From the NCBI GenBank assembly GCA_947630025.1, contig CANRFZ010000003.1:62001-126000 (forward strand): DNA of 64,000 nt, given 5' to 3'. Origin of the DNA: an uncultured Lachnospiraceae bacterium. Lineage in GTDB: Bacteria; Bacillota; Clostridia; Lachnospirales; Lachnospiraceae. Positions 41,971 to 53,664 of the stretch are shown piece by piece (positions within the stretch are counted from its first letter, which is position 1; every line of letters begins with the position of its first letter). The notes beneath the pieces were generated by a model. That model did no database searches. It was given only the letters and a program-made list of their open reading frames with translations, and was not told the DNA's origin. The translations under genes and the position numbers were made by a program.

Positions 41971-44856
41971 TTACTTATGCACACAATTGTTATTCCCGCC
42001 GCCCGCGGCGTACCGCTCCAGCATCTTTTTGACATAGATGCCGGTGTAGGAGGCGGGATTCTGCGCGATCTGTTCCGGCGTTCCCTGCGCGATCACCGTG
42101 CCGCCGCCGTCGCCGCCTTCTGGCCCCATGTCGATAATATAGTCGGCGGTCTTGATTACATCCAGATTATGCTCGATGACGACCACCGTATTGCCGCCCT
42201 CCGCCAGCTTGTGCAGGATATCGACCAGCTTGTGCACATCCGCAAAGTGCAGACCGGTGGTGGGCTCGTCCAGAATATAGATCGTCCTGCCGGTGCCCCG
42301 CCTGCTCAGCTCCGTGGCCAGCTTGATGCGCTGCGCCTCGCCGCCGGACAGCGTCGTGGACGGCTGCCCCAGCTTAATATAAGAAAGCCCCACATCATAC
42401 AGCGTCTCGATCTTACGGCGGATGGAAGGCAGATTTTCAAAGAACGGCAGCGCCTCCTCCACGGTCATATCCAGTACGTCATAGATGTTTTTGCCTTTAT
42501 ATCTGACTTCCAGCGTCTCCCTGTTGTACCGCTTGCCGCCGCATACTTCGCAGGGCACGTATACGTCCGGCAGAAAGTGCATCTCGATCTTGATAATGCC
42601 GTCGCCGCTGCACGCCTCGCACCGTCCGCCCTTGACGTTGAAGCTGAACCGCCCTTTCTTATAGCCCCGCGCCTTGGCGTCCTGCGTGGAGGCAAACAGA
42701 TCGCGGATCTGGTCGAATACGCCGGTATAGGTCGCCGGATTGGAACGCGGCGTCCTTCCGATGGGCGACTGGTCGATGTCGATCACCTTGTCGAGCTGCT
42801 CCATTCCCTCGATCTTGACGTGTCTGCCAGGAATACATCTCGCCCGGTTCAGCTCCCGCGCCAGCCGTTTGTAGAGGATCTCGTTGACTAACGAGCTCTT
42901 GCCGGAGCCCGACACGCCGGTGACACACGTAAAGATGCCCAGCGGTATTTTGACGTCGATCTTCTTTAAATTATTCTCCTGCGCGCCCCTGATCGTCAGA
43001 TACCCCGTGGGCTTCCTGCGGACGGCGGGAACCGGAATCTGCAGCCTGCCGCTGAGATACTGTCCGGTGATGGACTCCTCCACCTGCATGATCTCCTGCG
43101 CGGTGCCCTGCGCCACCACTTCGCCGCCGTGGGAGCCCGCGCCCGGCCCGATGTCGATAATATGGTCCGCGGCCAGCATCGTATCCTCGTCATGCTCCAC
43201 GACGATCAGCGTGTTGCCCATGTCTTTCAGATTTTTCAGCGCCGCGATCAGCTTGTCATTGTCGCGCTGGTGCAGGCCGATGCTCGGTTCGTCCAGAATA
43301 TAGCACACGCCCACCAGCCCCGATCCGATCTGGGTGGCCAGCCTGATGCGCTGCGCCTCGCCGCCCGACAGTGTGCCCGTGGCTCTCGACAGAGACAGGT
43401 ATTCCAGCCCCACTTCCACGAGGAATCCCACGCGGGCGCGGATCTCTTTGAGAATCTGTCTGCCGATTAGCTGCTGCTGGGACGTCAGCTCCATACTGCC
43501 CAGGAACTCGTGCAGATCCTTGACGGACATCGAAGTGATCTCATGGATGTTCTTGTCGCAGACGGTCACCGCCAGCGACTCCTTTTTCAGACGCATCCCC
43601 CGGCACACGGGGCAGGGGGTGATGCGCATATACGTCTCATACTCCTGTTTCGTGACATCGGAATAAGTCTCCCGGTATTTGCGCTGCACGTTCCTGATCA
43701 GCCCCTCGAAAGCGATCGGATAGACGCCCCTGCCGCGCTGCCCTTCGTAGTAGACGTCCACTTTCCGCTCCGTGCCGTAGCAGATGACGTCCTGCACTTC
43801 CTGCGGCAGCTCCTCGAAAGGCGTATCCAGACTAAACTTAAATTCCTTGGCCAGCGCCTGCAGCACCGCGTTGGTAAAGCTGCCCTCCTCGCTGCTGGAC
43901 TGCCATCCCAGCACGCTGATCGCCCCTTCGTTCAGGCTCAGCGACCGGTCGGGAATCATCAGGTCGATGTCAAATTCCATTTTATAGCCCAGTCCGAAAC
44001 ATTCCGGGCAGGCGCCGAACGGATTGTTGAACGAAAAACTTCTGGGCTCGATCTCGCCCACGCTGATGCCGCAGTCCGGACAGGCAAAATTCTGGCTGAA
44101 ATTGATGGATTCACCGCCGATCACATCCAGTATCATCAGGCCGTCCGCCAGTTCAAACACGTTCTCGATGGAATCGGTAAGACGCCTCTCAATCCCCTCT
44201 TTGACGACGAGGCGGTCTACGATAATCTCGATGTTGTGCTTGATGTTCTTTTCCATCGGGATGTCCTCGGACAGATCGTACATATTGCCGTCCACCCGCA
44301 CACGGACATAGCCGCTCTTTTTGGCGCGTTCAAACACCTTGGCGTGCTCGCCTTTCCTGCCCCGGACCACCGGCGCGAGGAGTTGGATCTTAGTACCCTC
44401 CGGCATCGCCAGAATCTGATCCACGATCTGATCCACCGTCTGCCTGCGTATCTCCCTGCCGCAGTTGGGACAGTGCGGGATGCCGATTCTGGCATACAGC
44501 AGCCTGAAATAATCGTAGATTTCGGTAACGGTTCCCACCGTGGAGCGGGGATTGCGGTTGGTGGATTTCTGATCGATGGAGATGGCGGGCGAAAGCCCTT
44601 CGATCTTCTCCACATTGGGTTTCTCCATCTGCCCCAAGAACTGTCTGGCATAGGAAGAAAGCGACTCCATATATCTTCTCTGCCCCTCCGCATAGATCGT
44701 GTCAAAGGCAAGGGAAGACTTTCCCGATCCGGACAGGCCGGTAAACACGACAAACTCGTTGCGCGGAACGTCCACGTTCAGGTTTTTCAGGTTGTGTTCG
44801 TTGGCGCCGCGTATTTTGATATACTCGCGGGGCCGCATTTTGACTGTATCTGACAT
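41971..44856 (-). CDS. uvrA: Excinuclease ABC subunit A
   Basis: DNA damage sensor of nucleotide excision repair. 961 residues with two ABC ATPase halves ([24 protein letters not shown]), two signatures ([28 protein letters not shown]) and the zinc motifs [18 protein letters not shown] and CEVCGGKR. The start at 44856 ([13 protein letters not shown]) has GGAGG nine bases upstream. It is 22 bases downstream of uvrB. Confidence 0.97.
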   Translation of the reverse strand: MSDTVKMRPREYIKIRGANEHNLKNLNVDVPRNEFVVFTGLSGSGKSSLAFDTIYAEGQRRYMESLSSYARQFLGQMEKPNVEKIEGLSPAISIDQKSTNRNPRSTVGTVTEIYDYFRLLYARIGIPHCPNCGREIRRQTVDQIVDQILAMPEGTKIQLLAPVVRGRKGEHAKVFERAKKSGYVRVRVDGNMYDLSEDIPMEKNIKHNIEIIVDRLVVKEGIERRLTDSIENVFELADGLMILDVIGGESINFSQNFACPDCGISVGEIEPRSFSFNNPFGACPECFGLGYKMEFDIDLMIPDRSLSLNEGAISVLGWQSSSEEGSFTNAVLQALAKEFKFSLDTPFEELPQEVQDVICYGTERKVDVYYEGQRGRGVYPIAFEGLIRNVQRKYRETYSDVTKQEYETYMRITPCPVCRGMRLKKESLAVTVCDKNIHEITSMSVKDLHEFLGSMELTSQQQLIGRQILKEIRARVGFLVEVGLEYLSLSRATGTLSGGEAQRIRLATQIGSGLVGVCYILDEPSIGLHQRDNDKLIAALKNLKDMGNTLIVVEHDEDTMLAADHIIDIGPGAGSHGGEVVAQGTAQEIMQVEESITGQYLSGRLQIPVPAVRRKPTGYLTIRGAQENNLKKIDVKIPLGIFTCVTGVSGSGKSSLVNEILYKRLARELNRARCIPGRHVKIEGMEQLDKVIDIDQSPIGRTPRSNPATYTGVFDQIRDLFASTQDAKARGYKKGRFSFNVKGGRCEACSGDGIIKIEMHFLPDVYVPCEVCGGKRYNRETLEVRYKGKNIYDVLDMTVEEALPFFENLPSIRRKIETLYDVGLSYIKLGQPSTTLSGGEAQRIKLATELSRRGTGRTIYILDEPTTGLHFADVHKLVDILHKLAEGGNTVVVIEHNLDVIKTADYIIDMGPEGGDGGGTVIAQGTPEQIAQNPASYTGIYVKKMLERYAAGGGNNNCVHK

Positions 44857-44878
44857 TTCCGTTATCCTCCGTCTTACG

Positions 44879-46867
44879 TTATTTATCAAAATCGCGCAGT
44901 GTGCATTTCAGCTCTTTCATCTTGTCGCGCAGCTCGGCGGCGGCTTCAAAGTTCAGATCCGCGGCGGCCTTGCGCATCTGCTTCTCCACATCACGGATCA
45001 GCTTCTCCAATTCCTGCCTGTTCATGGATTCGGGATCTTTGGCGAACCTCATTTCCTCTTTTTCTACGGTCTTGGAAATGCTGATCAGATCCCGCACCGC
45101 CTTGCGGATCGACTGCGGCGTGATATGGTGTTCCTCGTTGTAGCGCTGCTGGATCTCGCGCCGCCTGTTGGTCTCGTCGATGGCGGCCCGCATGGAGTCC
45201 GTCACGGTGTCGGCATACATGATGACATGGCCGTCCACATTCCGGGCGGCGCGCCCGATGGTCTGTATCAGGGATGTCTCCGAGCGCAGGAATCCTTCCT
45301 TGTCGGCGTCCAGAATTGCCACCAGCGAGATCTCCGGGATATCCAGACCTTCCCGCAGCAGGTTGATGCCTACCAGCACATCGAACACGTCCAGCCGCAT
45401 ATCCCTGATGATCTCGGCCCGTTCCAGCGTGTCGATATCGGAATGAAGATATTTGACGCGGATATCGACGTCTTTCATGTAGGCTGTCAGATCCTCCGCC
45501 ATCCGTTTGGTCAGCGTCGTCACCAGCACCTTATTGTGCTTCTCCACTTCCCTGTGCACTTCCGAGATCAGGTCGTCGATCTGCCCTTCCACGGGGCGCA
45601 CCGACACTTCGGGGTCCAGCAGGCCGGTGGGCCTGATAATCTGCTCCGTCCGGAACAATTCATGCTGCGCCTCGTACTCGGAAGGCGTGGCGGACACAAA
45701 TAGCATCTGGTCGATGTGGCTCTCAAATTCCTCAAAATTCAGCGGTCGGTTGTCCAGCGCCGACGGAAGCCGGAACCCGTAGTCCACCAGCGTATTCTTC
45801 CGGGATCTGTCCCCGGCGAACATCCCCCGGATCTGGGGCACCGTCATATGCGACTCGTCTATGATAATCAGGAAATCATCCGTAAAATAATCCAGCAGCG
45901 TAAAGGGCGGTTCTCCCGCCGCCATGCCGTTTAAGTGTCTGGAATAATTCTCGATGCCGGAGCAGAAACCGGTCTCCCTGAGCATCTCGATATCAAAATT
46001 AGTCCGCTCGGCGATGCGCTGCGCCTCCAGCAGCTTGTCCTCTCCCTTAAAGAAGCGGACGCGCTCCTCCAGCTCCTTTTCAATCTCTTTGCAGGCGGCG
46101 TTGATCTTCTCCTGCGGCACGACGTAATGGGATGCCGGATAGATCATGACGTGTTCCAGCGTCGCGTGCACCTGCCCTGTCAGAATATCCGTCTGGGCGA
46201 TGCGGTCGATCTCGTCCCCGAAGAACTCCACCCGGATCAGATAATCGTCGCTCTGGGCGGGGTAGATCTCCAGCACGTCGCCGCGCACCCGAAAGCAGCA
46301 CCGCTCCAGATCCATGTCGTTGCGCTCATACTGCATATCGATCAGCGCGCGGATCACGTCGTCCCGGTCGCGCTGCATACCGGGCCGCAGCGATATGCTC
46401 ATGCCCGCGTATTCCTCCGGGCTCCCCAGACCGTATATGCAGGAAACGCTGGCGACGACGACCACATCCCGCCGCTCGGTCAGAGACGCCGTAGCGGACA
46501 GACGCAGCTTGTCGATCTCGTCGTTGATCGCGGAGTCCTTCGCGATATAGGTATCGGTGGACGGCACATACGCCTCCGGCTGGTAATAGTCGTAGTAGGA
46601 CACGAAATATTCTACCGCGTTCTCCGGGAAAAATTCCTTAAATTCCCCATAGAGCTGCGCCGCCAGCGTCTTGTTGTGCGCGATCACGAGAGTCGGCTTG
46701 TTCAATGCCTGTATGATATTCGCCATGGTAAAAGTCTTGCCGGAACCGGTCACGCCCAAAAGCGTCTGGAACTGGTTACCCCGGCGGAAGCCGTCCACCA
46801 GCTCGGCGATCGCCTGCGGCTGGTCTCCGGTAGGCTGATATTCCGAATGCAATACGAAATGATCCAT
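44879..46867 (-). CDS. uvrB: Excinuclease ABC subunit B
   Basis: Helicase-like damage verification subunit. 662 residues: Walker [15 protein letters not shown], the beta-hairpin region [16 protein letters not shown] box IIIDESHMT, motif [16 protein letters not shown] and the C-terminal UVR motif ([20 protein letters not shown]). The start at 46867 ([11 protein letters not shown]) follows GAGGAG by seven bases. It has an upstream LexA-type box. Confidence 0.97.
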   Translation of the reverse strand: MDHFVLHSEYQPTGDQPQAIAELVDGFRRGNQFQTLLGVTGSGKTFTMANIIQALNKPTLVIAHNKTLAAQLYGEFKEFFPENAVEYFVSYYDYYQPEAYVPSTDTYIAKDSAINDEIDKLRLSATASLTERRDVVVVASVSCIYGLGSPEEYAGMSISLRPGMQRDRDDVIRALIDMQYERNDMDLERCCFRVRGDVLEIYPAQSDDYLIRVEFFGDEIDRIAQTDILTGQVHATLEHVMIYPASHYVVPQEKINAACKEIEKELEERVRFFKGEDKLLEAQRIAERTNFDIEMLRETGFCSGIENYSRHLNGMAAGEPPFTLLDYFTDDFLIIIDESHMTVPQIRGMFAGDRSRKNTLVDYGFRLPSALDNRPLNFEEFESHIDQMLFVSATPSEYEAQHELFRTEQIIRPTGLLDPEVSVRPVEGQIDDLISEVHREVEKHNKVLVTTLTKRMAEDLTAYMKDVDIRVKYLHSDIDTLERAEIIRDMRLDVFDVLVGINLLREGLDIPEISLVAILDADKEGFLRSETSLIQTIGRAARNVDGHVIMYADTVTDSMRAAIDETNRRREIQQRYNEEHHITPQSIRKAVRDLISISKTVEKEEMRFAKDPESMNRQELEKLIRDVEKQMRKAAADLNFEAAAELRDKMKELKCTLRDFDK

Positions 46868-46913
46868 ATCCCGCTCCTCAAGCTCTGCCTCAATGCCGTA
46901 CTGTTCCCGCCTT

Positions 46914-46977
46914 AGTATAGCACACTCCATAGAAAAAGTACAACAGAAATCGAACTTTTGTTCTGTTCCTGTTGTAC
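46914..46977 (-). promoter_or_regulatory. uvrBA promoter, LexA (SOS) box and upstream terminator, overlapping
   Basis: CGAACTTTTGTTCT (46951-46964) is a Gram-positive LexA box (GAAC-N4-GTTC). On the minus strand, TTGTAC (46943-46938), 18 bases and TATACT (46919-46914) form the uvrB promoter. GTACAACAG (46938-46946) and CTGTTGTAC (46969-46977) pair around the box and are followed on the minus strand by T5: a terminator for the gene ending at 46985. The repressor site thus sits in the terminator loop, directly upstream of the -35. Confidence 0.75.
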
Positions 46978-46984
46978 CGTTTTG

Positions 46985-48295
46985 TCAGAGCGTCAGTTTC
47001 TTCTTGTCATGTACGCTGATGTCCGGCCCGATCTGCACCTCGATCACCTGCAGCCCCGTCTCCGCCGTGATCGTATGCGGCACGCCCGCCGGCATCTGTA
47101 TGACGTCGCCCGCCCGCACCCTGCGCCGGACGCCGTCCACCACCGCCCATCCGGTGCCGTCTACCACCGTCCACACCTCGTCACGGTGCTCGTGGCTGTG
47201 GTAGTTCATGCCGTGCCCGGCGTTCAGTGTCACTTTGATGGTCATGCTTCCTTCCCCGATGTCGATGACTTCAAAATTTCCCCACGACTTTTCGGCGAAC
47301 ATGATCTGCTGGTCGATGGCGTCCACATACGGTTTGATGTAGCTGGACTGGTTCTTGTCCGACACAAGGATTCCCTCCGGGCTGGCGGAGACCACCGCAT
47401 CCTGCAGCCCCATACACAGAATGGGAACGTTCAGCTCGTTGATCACGTGGACGTTGCGGCACGTATCGTTGAGGATCGCCTTGCCGATGGTCTCGCTCTC
47501 CATCGCCTCCGTCAGCGTGTTCCACGTTCCGATGTCCTTCCACATCCCGGAGAAGCGCATCACCTCGATATGCGGTTCGCGCTCCACCACCGCGTAGTCG
47601 AAACTGATCTTCTCGCACGTCTCATAGCGGCGAAACAGATCCTCGTATCCTTCAAAATCGATCAGCTCATGGGCGCGCCGCAGCACATAGCCCAGCCGGA
47701 AAGCGAATACGCCGCCGTTCCAGAGCGCCCCCTGCTCGATATACCGCTGCGCCGTCTCCTCGTCGGGCTTCTCCTTAAACATCGACACGGCGCTGATATC
47801 GTCTTTGGTCTGCGGGATGATGTAGCCGTACTTGGCGCTGGGATAGGCCGGTTCGATGCCCATCAGCACCAGATTGGCACTGCTGGCCGCGGCACGCTCG
47901 CCCAGCTTCTGCAGCGCCCGGAAATAATCTTCCTCCACATAGGGATCTACCGGACAGACAACCACCACGTCCTCCTCGCCGATGCCCTTTACGTCGTGCA
48001 GATAAGACACCGCCAGTGCGATGGCAGGCGCCGTGTCGCGGCGGCACGGCTCCACGCTGACAGCCACATCCCCGCCGAGCTGGTTGTGGATGGCGGACAC
48101 CTGCGATTTCGCCGTGGCGATCGTCACGACGGCATCCCGATCCACCGAGCGTATCTGCCGGTACACCCGCTGCACCATGGACTCGTATCCGCCGTCTTTC
48201 GTTCTAAAAATCTTGATAAACTGTTTGGATCGGGTATCGTTGGAAAGCGGCCACAGACGCTTGCCGGAACCTCCCGAAAGCAAAATAATATTCAT
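46985..48295 (-). CDS. manC: Mannose-1-phosphate guanylyltransferase / mannose-6-phosphate isomerase (ManC type)
   Basis: Makes GDP-mannose for surface glycans. 436 residues: an N-terminal nucleotidyltransferase (LLSGGSGKRLWPLSNDTRSK, VVCPVDPYV, FKEKPDEETAQRYI) and a C-terminal cupin isomerase domain (MNYHSHEHRDEVWTVVDGTG, MPAGVPHTITAE). No other nucleotide-sugar gene is adjacent. Confidence 0.93.
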   Translation of the reverse strand: MNIILLSGGSGKRLWPLSNDTRSKQFIKIFRTKDGGYESMVQRVYRQIRSVDRDAVVTIATAKSQVSAIHNQLGGDVAVSVEPCRRDTAPAIALAVSYLHDVKGIGEEDVVVVCPVDPYVEEDYFRALQKLGERAAASSANLVLMGIEPAYPSAKYGYIIPQTKDDISAVSMFKEKPDEETAQRYIEQGALWNGGVFAFRLGYVLRRAHELIDFEGYEDLFRRYETCEKISFDYAVVEREPHIEVMRFSGMWKDIGTWNTLTEAMESETIGKAILNDTCRNVHVINELNVPILCMGLQDAVVSASPEGILVSDKNQSSYIKPYVDAIDQQIMFAEKSWGNFEVIDIGEGSMTIKVTLNAGHGMNYHSHEHRDEVWTVVDGTGWAVVDGVRRRVRAGDVIQMPAGVPHTITAETGLQVIEVQIGPDISVHDKKKLTL

Positions 48296-48342
48296 AAAAC
48301 CGTACCCTCACCGCACCTTTGATCCTGCTGCCGTTCGGCGCG

Positions 48343-49686
48343 CTACCGCATCATGTCCTCGACCTCCTGCAGGGCGCGCTGGAGCTGATTGTCCACCCCT
48401 TCGTTATAGTAGGCGTCACTGTCAAATTCACACTCGATATCCGGCTCAATGCCGATGCCATGGATATTATTTCCGTTGGGCGTGAAGTAAGAGCTGATCG
48501 TCAGCTTTAACGCGGTGCCGTCCGTCAACGGCAGAATCCTCTGTACGATTCCCTTGCCGAAAGTGGTCGTGCCGATCAGCGTGCCCTTGCCGTAATCTTT
48601 GATCGCCCCCGCCAGAATCTCCGAGGCGCTGGCGGAATTGCCGTTGATCAGAACCACCAGCGGGATATCCAGCTCCTTCTTGCCGTCGCACGTGTATTCT
48701 TCGCGTTTTCCGTACTTGTCTTCCGTATATACGATCAGGCCCTTCGGCAGAATCTCTCTGGCGATGTCCGTGACCACCGACAGGCTGCCGCCCGGATTGC
48801 TGCGCAGATCGAGGATCAGCCCTTTGGCGCCGGAACCCTTGACCACCGCCAGCGCTTCGGTGAACTGATCCAGCGTCACATCATCAAATTCCGTGATCTG
48901 GATATACCCTACGCCGTTGTCGTACATCTCATAATTGACCGTGGGCGTTTCGATCTTGCGGCGCTCCACATCTATTTCCAGATAATTCTCCGCGCCCTCC
49001 CGGTAGATCGTCAGGTGCACCTTCGTGCCTTCCTCGCCCTTGATTCTGGACACCACTTCCGACAGTTCCAGCCCCTGCGTAGATTCTCCTTCCACCTGAT
49101 AGATGATGTCGTTCTCCCGCAGGCCCGCCTCCTGTGCCGGCGCGTCCTCGATGACGCCGCTGATCATGGCGCAGTTGGTAACGCTGTCGATGCTGATATA
49201 CGCGCCGATCCCATAGTAGACGCCCTCCGTCTCCTCCATAATACTCTGCCATTCCTCGGCGGTATAATAGGTCGAATAGGGATCTCCCAGCGCGTCCACG
49301 ATGCCCGCGTACATTCCCTCGGTCATCGCCTCCTCGTCGATATCCTCATCCAGATAATAATATTTGTCTATGATGCCTTCGATGGTCTCCAGCTTTTCCA
49401 CGGAGCCGGCGTTGACGAGTCCCTCGCCGTCCGCGTCGGATATGCCGTCCAGATTGACGGCGGTGAGCTCGTCTTCATGGGTAAGCCGGTAAAATCTCGT
49501 CCCCACATAGGCCGCGCAGCCGATCAACGTCATCACCACGATGCCCACGACCATTCCCAGCAGGAATACGCCGCCCCTGTTCCCCTGCTTTTTGGGCGGT
49601 TCGGGCGGAACGGGCGGCTGCACCGGCATCCCCTGCCTGTACTCCTGATTGTAGTATTGATTATTCTGATTCCAGTCCAATGTCAT
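48343..49686 (-). CDS. S41-family carboxy-terminal processing protease (CtpA/B-like)
   Basis: 447 residues: a Pro/Gln-rich cytoplasmic N-terminus, one membrane helix (about 37-60), a PDZ domain (about 150-235: AQEAGLRENDIIYQVEGEST) and the S41 domain with the catalytic serine in NGNSASASEILAGAI and lysine in GTTTFGKGIVQ. It acts outside the cell. It is the last gene of ftsE-ftsX-M23-S41, so its substrate may be the M23 protein or FtsX. Confidence 0.93.
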   Translation of the reverse strand: MTLDWNQNNQYYNQEYRQGMPVQPPVPPEPPKKQGNRGGVFLLGMVVGIVVMTLIGCAAYVGTRFYRLTHEDELTAVNLDGISDADGEGLVNAGSVEKLETIEGIIDKYYYLDEDIDEEAMTEGMYAGIVDALGDPYSTYYTAEEWQSIMEETEGVYYGIGAYISIDSVTNCAMISGVIEDAPAQEAGLRENDIIYQVEGESTQGLELSEVVSRIKGEEGTKVHLTIYREGAENYLEIDVERRKIETPTVNYEMYDNGVGYIQITEFDDVTLDQFTEALAVVKGSGAKGLILDLRSNPGGSLSVVTDIAREILPKGLIVYTEDKYGKREEYTCDGKKELDIPLVVLINGNSASASEILAGAIKDYGKGTLIGTTTFGKGIVQRILPLTDGTALKLTISSYFTPNGNNIHGIGIEPDIECEFDSDAYYNEGVDNQLQRALQEVEDMMR

Positions 49687-49700
49687 TCATCTCCGTCATG

Positions 49701-50906
49701 TTATTTCAGATAATTCCACGGATTCACATAGCTGCCGTTCACACGCACGCTGAAATGCAGATGGTTGCCCGTGGCTCTCCCCGTGGCGCCCACCGCCGCG
49801 ATGTTCTGCCCTTTGGTCACCGACTGCCCTTTGGACACATACAGGGCCGAGCAGTGCATATAGATCGTATACAGACCGCTTCCGTGGTCGATCATAATAT
49901 AATTGCCCATCGTCCCGCTCTGCGCCGCCGCTACCACGTCTCCGTCGTAAGCCGCCAGAATCGCCGTGCCGCCCGGCGCCGCCATGTCCACCCCGTTGTG
50001 GAACTGCTCCACGCCCAGAATCGGATGGATGCGGTTGCCGTAGTCGTCCGAGATGCGCGTATAGCCGGGGCACGGCCATGCGAACATACCGCCGTTGTAA
50101 GTGCGGGCGTTCTCCGCCTCCAGTCTGGCCTTCTCCTCCGCCACGGCCTTTTCCAGCGCCGCGATCTCCGCATTCTGCTGGGCGATCATATCCTCATAGG
50201 CTTTGATCGCCTCCTCCTGATTCGAGATATCGGAAGTGACCGCGTTTAACTGCTGCGCCTTTTCGTCCAATAGCGAGCTGACATTGGCCTCCTCCTCCTC
50301 CACCGCGAGCCGTGCCTCGTCCAGCACTTCCTTTTCCGCCTCAAGCTGCTCCTTGCATAGCTGCACCATCTCCGTCGTCTCGGCATACTCATCCAGCTTC
50401 TGCCTGTCGTATCTGGTCAGCGCCTCGATATAGTCCGCCTTGTTGATCATGTCGGAAAACCCGGTGGACGTAAATAGCAGCTCCAGATAGAACGTGTCGC
50501 CCTTTTCATACATGAACTGAATGCGCTTTTTCATCGCCTCATACTGGTCTTCCTGCTGCCTGACCGCCTCGTTCAGCTCCTCCGTCGTCACTTCGATCTG
50601 TTCCTGCTTTTCCGTGATCATTGTATTATATTGTGCGATCTTCTCCTGTATGTCGGTGAGTTCGCCGTCGAGCTGCATGATATAGGCGTCCAGATCGCTC
50701 TTGGACTGCTCCAGCTTCTTCTTGACGGCCTCCACATCCGTCAGGCTGCTTTTGAGCTTGTCCACTTCCTTTTTGGCGTCCTTGATCTCCGCCTCTTTCT
50801 GCTGGATGCTGTCGTTCGTCACCGCGCGCACCGGCTGCGTATCCAGCAGCAGAAGCGACGCGCCCAGCGCGATACACAACATTTTTTTCCAATGTTTCAT
50901 AGCCAT
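49701..50906 (-). CDS. M23-family peptidoglycan hydrolase with coiled coil (EnvC-like)
   Basis: 401 residues: an N-terminal signal/anchor (about 5-28), a long coiled coil (30-255) and a C-terminal LytM domain with intact zinc ligands (HNGVDMAAPGG, MHCSALYVSKG, NHLHFSVRVNG), so it should be an active hydrolase rather than only an activator. It lies seven bases downstream of ftsX. FtsEX is known to drive such coiled-coil partners from the membrane. Confidence 0.94.
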   Translation of the reverse strand: MAMKHWKKMLCIALGASLLLLDTQPVRAVTNDSIQQKEAEIKDAKKEVDKLKSSLTDVEAVKKKLEQSKSDLDAYIMQLDGELTDIQEKIAQYNTMITEKQEQIEVTTEELNEAVRQQEDQYEAMKKRIQFMYEKGDTFYLELLFTSTGFSDMINKADYIEALTRYDRQKLDEYAETTEMVQLCKEQLEAEKEVLDEARLAVEEEEANVSSLLDEKAQQLNAVTSDISNQEEAIKAYEDMIAQQNAEIAALEKAVAEEKARLEAENARTYNGGMFAWPCPGYTRISDDYGNRIHPILGVEQFHNGVDMAAPGGTAILAAYDGDVVAAAQSGTMGNYIMIDHGSGLYTIYMHCSALYVSKGQSVTKGQNIAAVGATGRATGNHLHFSVRVNGSYVNPWNYLK

Positions 50907-50912
50907 CCCTTA

Positions 50913-51809
50913 CTATACTCTCAAGTGTTTTCTGACGGTGACGACGCTGCCCAAAAATCCGATGCCTATGCCTATCCCCAGCGAAACCGGCGTCAGCACG
51001 TTAAAGACGTCCCTGATATCCAAGAAGCTGAGCAGCGAGACCAGCATCGGAAATCTCTCCGAAATATACGCCAGCACCGCGTTATACACCCCATAGATGA
51101 TCCCCAGCGGGATCGCCGCCCCGATCAGGCCGATCAGCATACCCTCTATCACAAAGGGCGACCGCACGAAAAAGTCCGTGGCCCCGATATATTTCATAAT
51201 ATTGATCTCCTCCTTGCGGACGGAGATGCCGATCATAACCGTATTGCTGATCAGGAACACGGACACCGCAAACAGAATGGCGATAATGCCCATCGACACA
51301 TAGGCGATCAGCGCGTTGGCGCCGGTCAGCGTCGTCGCCACCAGCTCGGAGCGGTTGACCATCCTGACGCCGCTTAGAGATTCCAGATACGTGACTAACG
51401 CCGACTGCATGGACACGTCGTTCAGATAAATATCGTAATGCGCGGAATTGGCCAGCGGGTTCTCCGGAAAGCCGTCCTCATAATCGCCGAAATATTCCGT
51501 CCGAAACTCCTCCCACACCTGATCCGCCGAGACGAACTCGGCGTTGGACACCTCCGGCCTGCGCCGGATCAGCTCGCCGATCTCCTGAATCCTGCTATCG
51601 TCCAGCCCTTCGTCAAAAAACACGCTCACGGAGATGCCCTGCTCCGCGGTTCTGACGATATGCTGGAAGTTGGCCACCACCGCGTAGAACAGGCCGAACA
51701 GGAACAGGCACGCGCTGATCGTCGCGATGGACGCCAGCGTAAACCATTTATTGCGGAAAAGATTGCGGATACCCTGTCTGACCGTATAGAAAAAACTGCT
51801 AATCCTCAT
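50913..51809 (-). CDS. ftsX: Cell division protein FtsX
   Basis: 298 residues with four membrane segments (about 22-46, 170-195, 222-245, 265-290) and a large extracellular loop between the first two. With FtsE it transmits ATP hydrolysis to peptidoglycan hydrolases. It overlaps ftsE by 11 bases. Confidence 0.95.
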   Translation of the reverse strand: MRISSFFYTVRQGIRNLFRNKWFTLASIATISACLFLFGLFYAVVANFQHIVRTAEQGISVSVFFDEGLDDSRIQEIGELIRRRPEVSNAEFVSADQVWEEFRTEYFGDYEDGFPENPLANSAHYDIYLNDVSMQSALVTYLESLSGVRMVNRSELVATTLTGANALIAYVSMGIIAILFAVSVFLISNTVMIGISVRKEEINIMKYIGATDFFVRSPFVIEGMLIGLIGAAIPLGIIYGVYNAVLAYISERFPMLVSLLSFLDIRDVFNVLTPVSLGIGIGIGFLGSVVTVRKHLRV

Positions 51810-52527
51810 CGATGTATCCTCCCTTCTCCTCGTCGCTGATAATGACGCCCTTCTTCAGCGCGACAACGCGCTTCTGCATCGCGTTGACGATCTCCCGGTT
51901 GTGCGTGACGACGATAACGGTCGTGCCGTTCTCGTTGATCTGCTCCAGCAGCTTCATGATCTCCCAAGAATTTTTGGGGTCCAGATTGCCGGTAGGCTCG
52001 TCCGCCAGCAGGATCGTGGGCTTATTGACCAGCGCGCGCGCCAGCGCCACCCGCTGCTGCTCGCCGCCGGACAACTGCTTGGGCTTGGCCTTGTACTTGC
52101 CGGCCAGTCCCACCACCGCCAGTATGCTGGGCACGTTGCGCTTGATCTCCTTGGTGGATTTCTGGATGATCCGCTGCGCGAAAGCGACGTTCTCATACAC
52201 GTTGCGATCCTTTAACAGACGGAAATCCTGAAACACGACGCCCAGATTTCTTCTGAACTTCGGTATCTTTCTGTGGCGTATCCGGGACAGGTCGTACCCC
52301 ATCACGTTGATATAGCCGCTGGTGATCGTCAGCTCCCTGAGCAGCAGCTTGATCAGCGTGGATTTGCCGGAGCCGCTGTCGCCCACGATAAAGACGAACT
52401 CTCCTTTTTTAATATGCAGATTTACATTTTTCAGCGTAGGCGCGCCGGCGGAATATGCCTTGCACACGTTGGTCAGCGTAATAATCTCGTCTCCCGGTAC
52501 CGTACTCTTTTTCTTTTTCATCGCCAT
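51799..52527 (-). CDS. ftsE: Cell division ATP-binding protein FtsE
   Basis: 242 residues with Walker [13 protein letters not shown], signature [14 protein letters not shown], Walker [14 protein letters not shown] and the switch His in [16 protein letters not shown] lies six bases before the ATG. First gene of the ftsEX-hydrolase-protease operon. Confidence 0.96.
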   Translation of the reverse strand: MAMKKKKSTVPGDEIITLTNVCKAYSAGAPTLKNVNLHIKKGEFVFIVGDSGSGKSTLIKLLLRELTITSGYINVMGYDLSRIRHRKIPKFRRNLGVVFQDFRLLKDRNVYENVAFAQRIIQKSTKEIKRNVPSILAVVGLAGKYKAKPKQLSGGEQQRVALARALVNKPTILLADEPTGNLDPKNSWEIMKLLEQINENGTTVIVVTHNREIVNAMQKRVVALKKGVIISDEEKGGYIDED

Positions 52528-52575
52528 GCTGCTCTCTCCTATGATTTGTCTCTTGTGTGTATGTCACGATCCGCC

Positions 52576-53664
52576 TCAGTACTCGTAGCTCTCCATGCAC
52601 TTCATGTATTTCACAACCATCAGCGCGATCTTAAACGTGATCGCATCCTCAAATACCCGCAGATCCAGCCCGGTGCTTTTCTGCAGCTTATCTAAGCGGT
52701 ACACCAGCGTGTTTCTGTGGATAAAAAGCTGTCGGGAAGTCTCCGAGACGTTCAGTGAGTTCTCAAAAAACTTGTTGATCGTCATCAGCGACTCCTCATC
52801 GAAATCATCCGGGTTTTTGCCGTCAAAGATTTCCTTGATGAACATCTTGCAGAGCGGGATCGGAAGCTGGTAGATCAGACGTCCGATGCCCAGCTCGCTG
52901 TAGGCGATCACATTCCTCTCCCCAAAGAAGATCTTGCCGACATCCAGCGCCATCTTCGCCTCCTTATAGGAACGGCTCACCTCCTTGATATCGTTTACCA
53001 CCGTGCCGTATGCGATCCTGACGTTTTTGAAATTCTCTTTCGCCAGAAACGTGACGATATTGTCCGCCGTCTTCTCGATCTCCTTTGCATTGTCGCCGTC
53101 GGACAGATCTTTGACCACGATCACGTTATTCTCATCGACGGCAGTGATAAAATCCTTACTGTTGCTGCCGAAATATGTACGCATCATCTCCAGCACGTTG
53201 CTGTCCTTGGCGTTGTCCGTCTCGATAATCAGCGCCACCCGCTTCTCGTCCGTCTGGATGTGCAGCTTCTTCGCCCGCCCGTAGATATCCACCAGCAGCA
53301 GATTGTCCAGCAGCAGGTTCTTGATGAAATTATCCTTGTCAAAGCGCTCCTTGTACGCCACCAGCAGATTCTGGATCTGGAAGGCCACCATCTTGCCGAC
53401 CATGTAGACGTCCTCGCCTACGCCGCCTGCGACCAGAATATACTCTAGCTGCTGCTCGTCAAAGATTTTAAAATACTGATACCCCTGTATCTCCTGTGAA
53501 TCCGCAGGCGATTGTGCAAACTCCGCTGCGGGCTTGGCGCATTCCTCCATCTCCTCCGCCGTGGCCGCGACCACCTTGCCGTCTATGTCCATGACGCACA
53601 GTTCCACTCTCGAAATCGATTTCAACCCCTCGATCGTATTCTGCAAAATCTGATTTGAAATCAT
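52576..53664 (-). CDS. CdaR/PucR-type transcriptional regulator (sugar-diacid family), 362 aa
   Basis: N-terminal putative sugar-diacid recognition domain (about 1-130), a central GGDEF-like region (about 150-270) and a C-terminal PucR helix-turn-helix (about 300-358: NVSETSRQLFIHRNTLVYRL). Unrelated to the CdaR that modulates CdaA. It is transcribed away from tRNA-Gln; no catabolic genes are adjacent, so the targets are unknown. Confidence 0.88.
   Translation of the reverse strand: MISNQILQNTIEGLKSISRVELCVMDIDGKVVAATAEEMEECAKPAAEFAQSPADSQEIQGYQYFKIFDEQQLEYILVAGGVGEDVYMVGKMVAFQIQNLLVAYKERFDKDNFIKNLLLDNLLLVDIYGRAKKLHIQTDEKRVALIIETDNAKDSNVLEMMRTYFGSNSKDFITAVDENNVIVVKDLSDGDNAKEIEKTADNIVTFLAKENFKNVRIAYGTVVNDIKEVSRSYKEAKMALDVGKIFFGERNVIAYSELGIGRLIYQLPIPLCKMFIKEIFDGKNPDDFDEESLMTINKFFENSLNVSETSRQLFIHRNTLVYRLDKLQKSTGLDLRVFEDAITFKIALMVVKYMKCMESYEY

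Noticed and set aside
43510-44853. 447-codon plus-strand frame opposite uvrA
   Set aside because: Antisense shadow of a certain core gene; composition is Asp/His/Arg-rich as expected for the complement of GC-rich coding DNA.
46958-48322. 454-codon plus-strand frame opposite manC
   Set aside because: Antisense shadow with no domain and no ribosome binding site.
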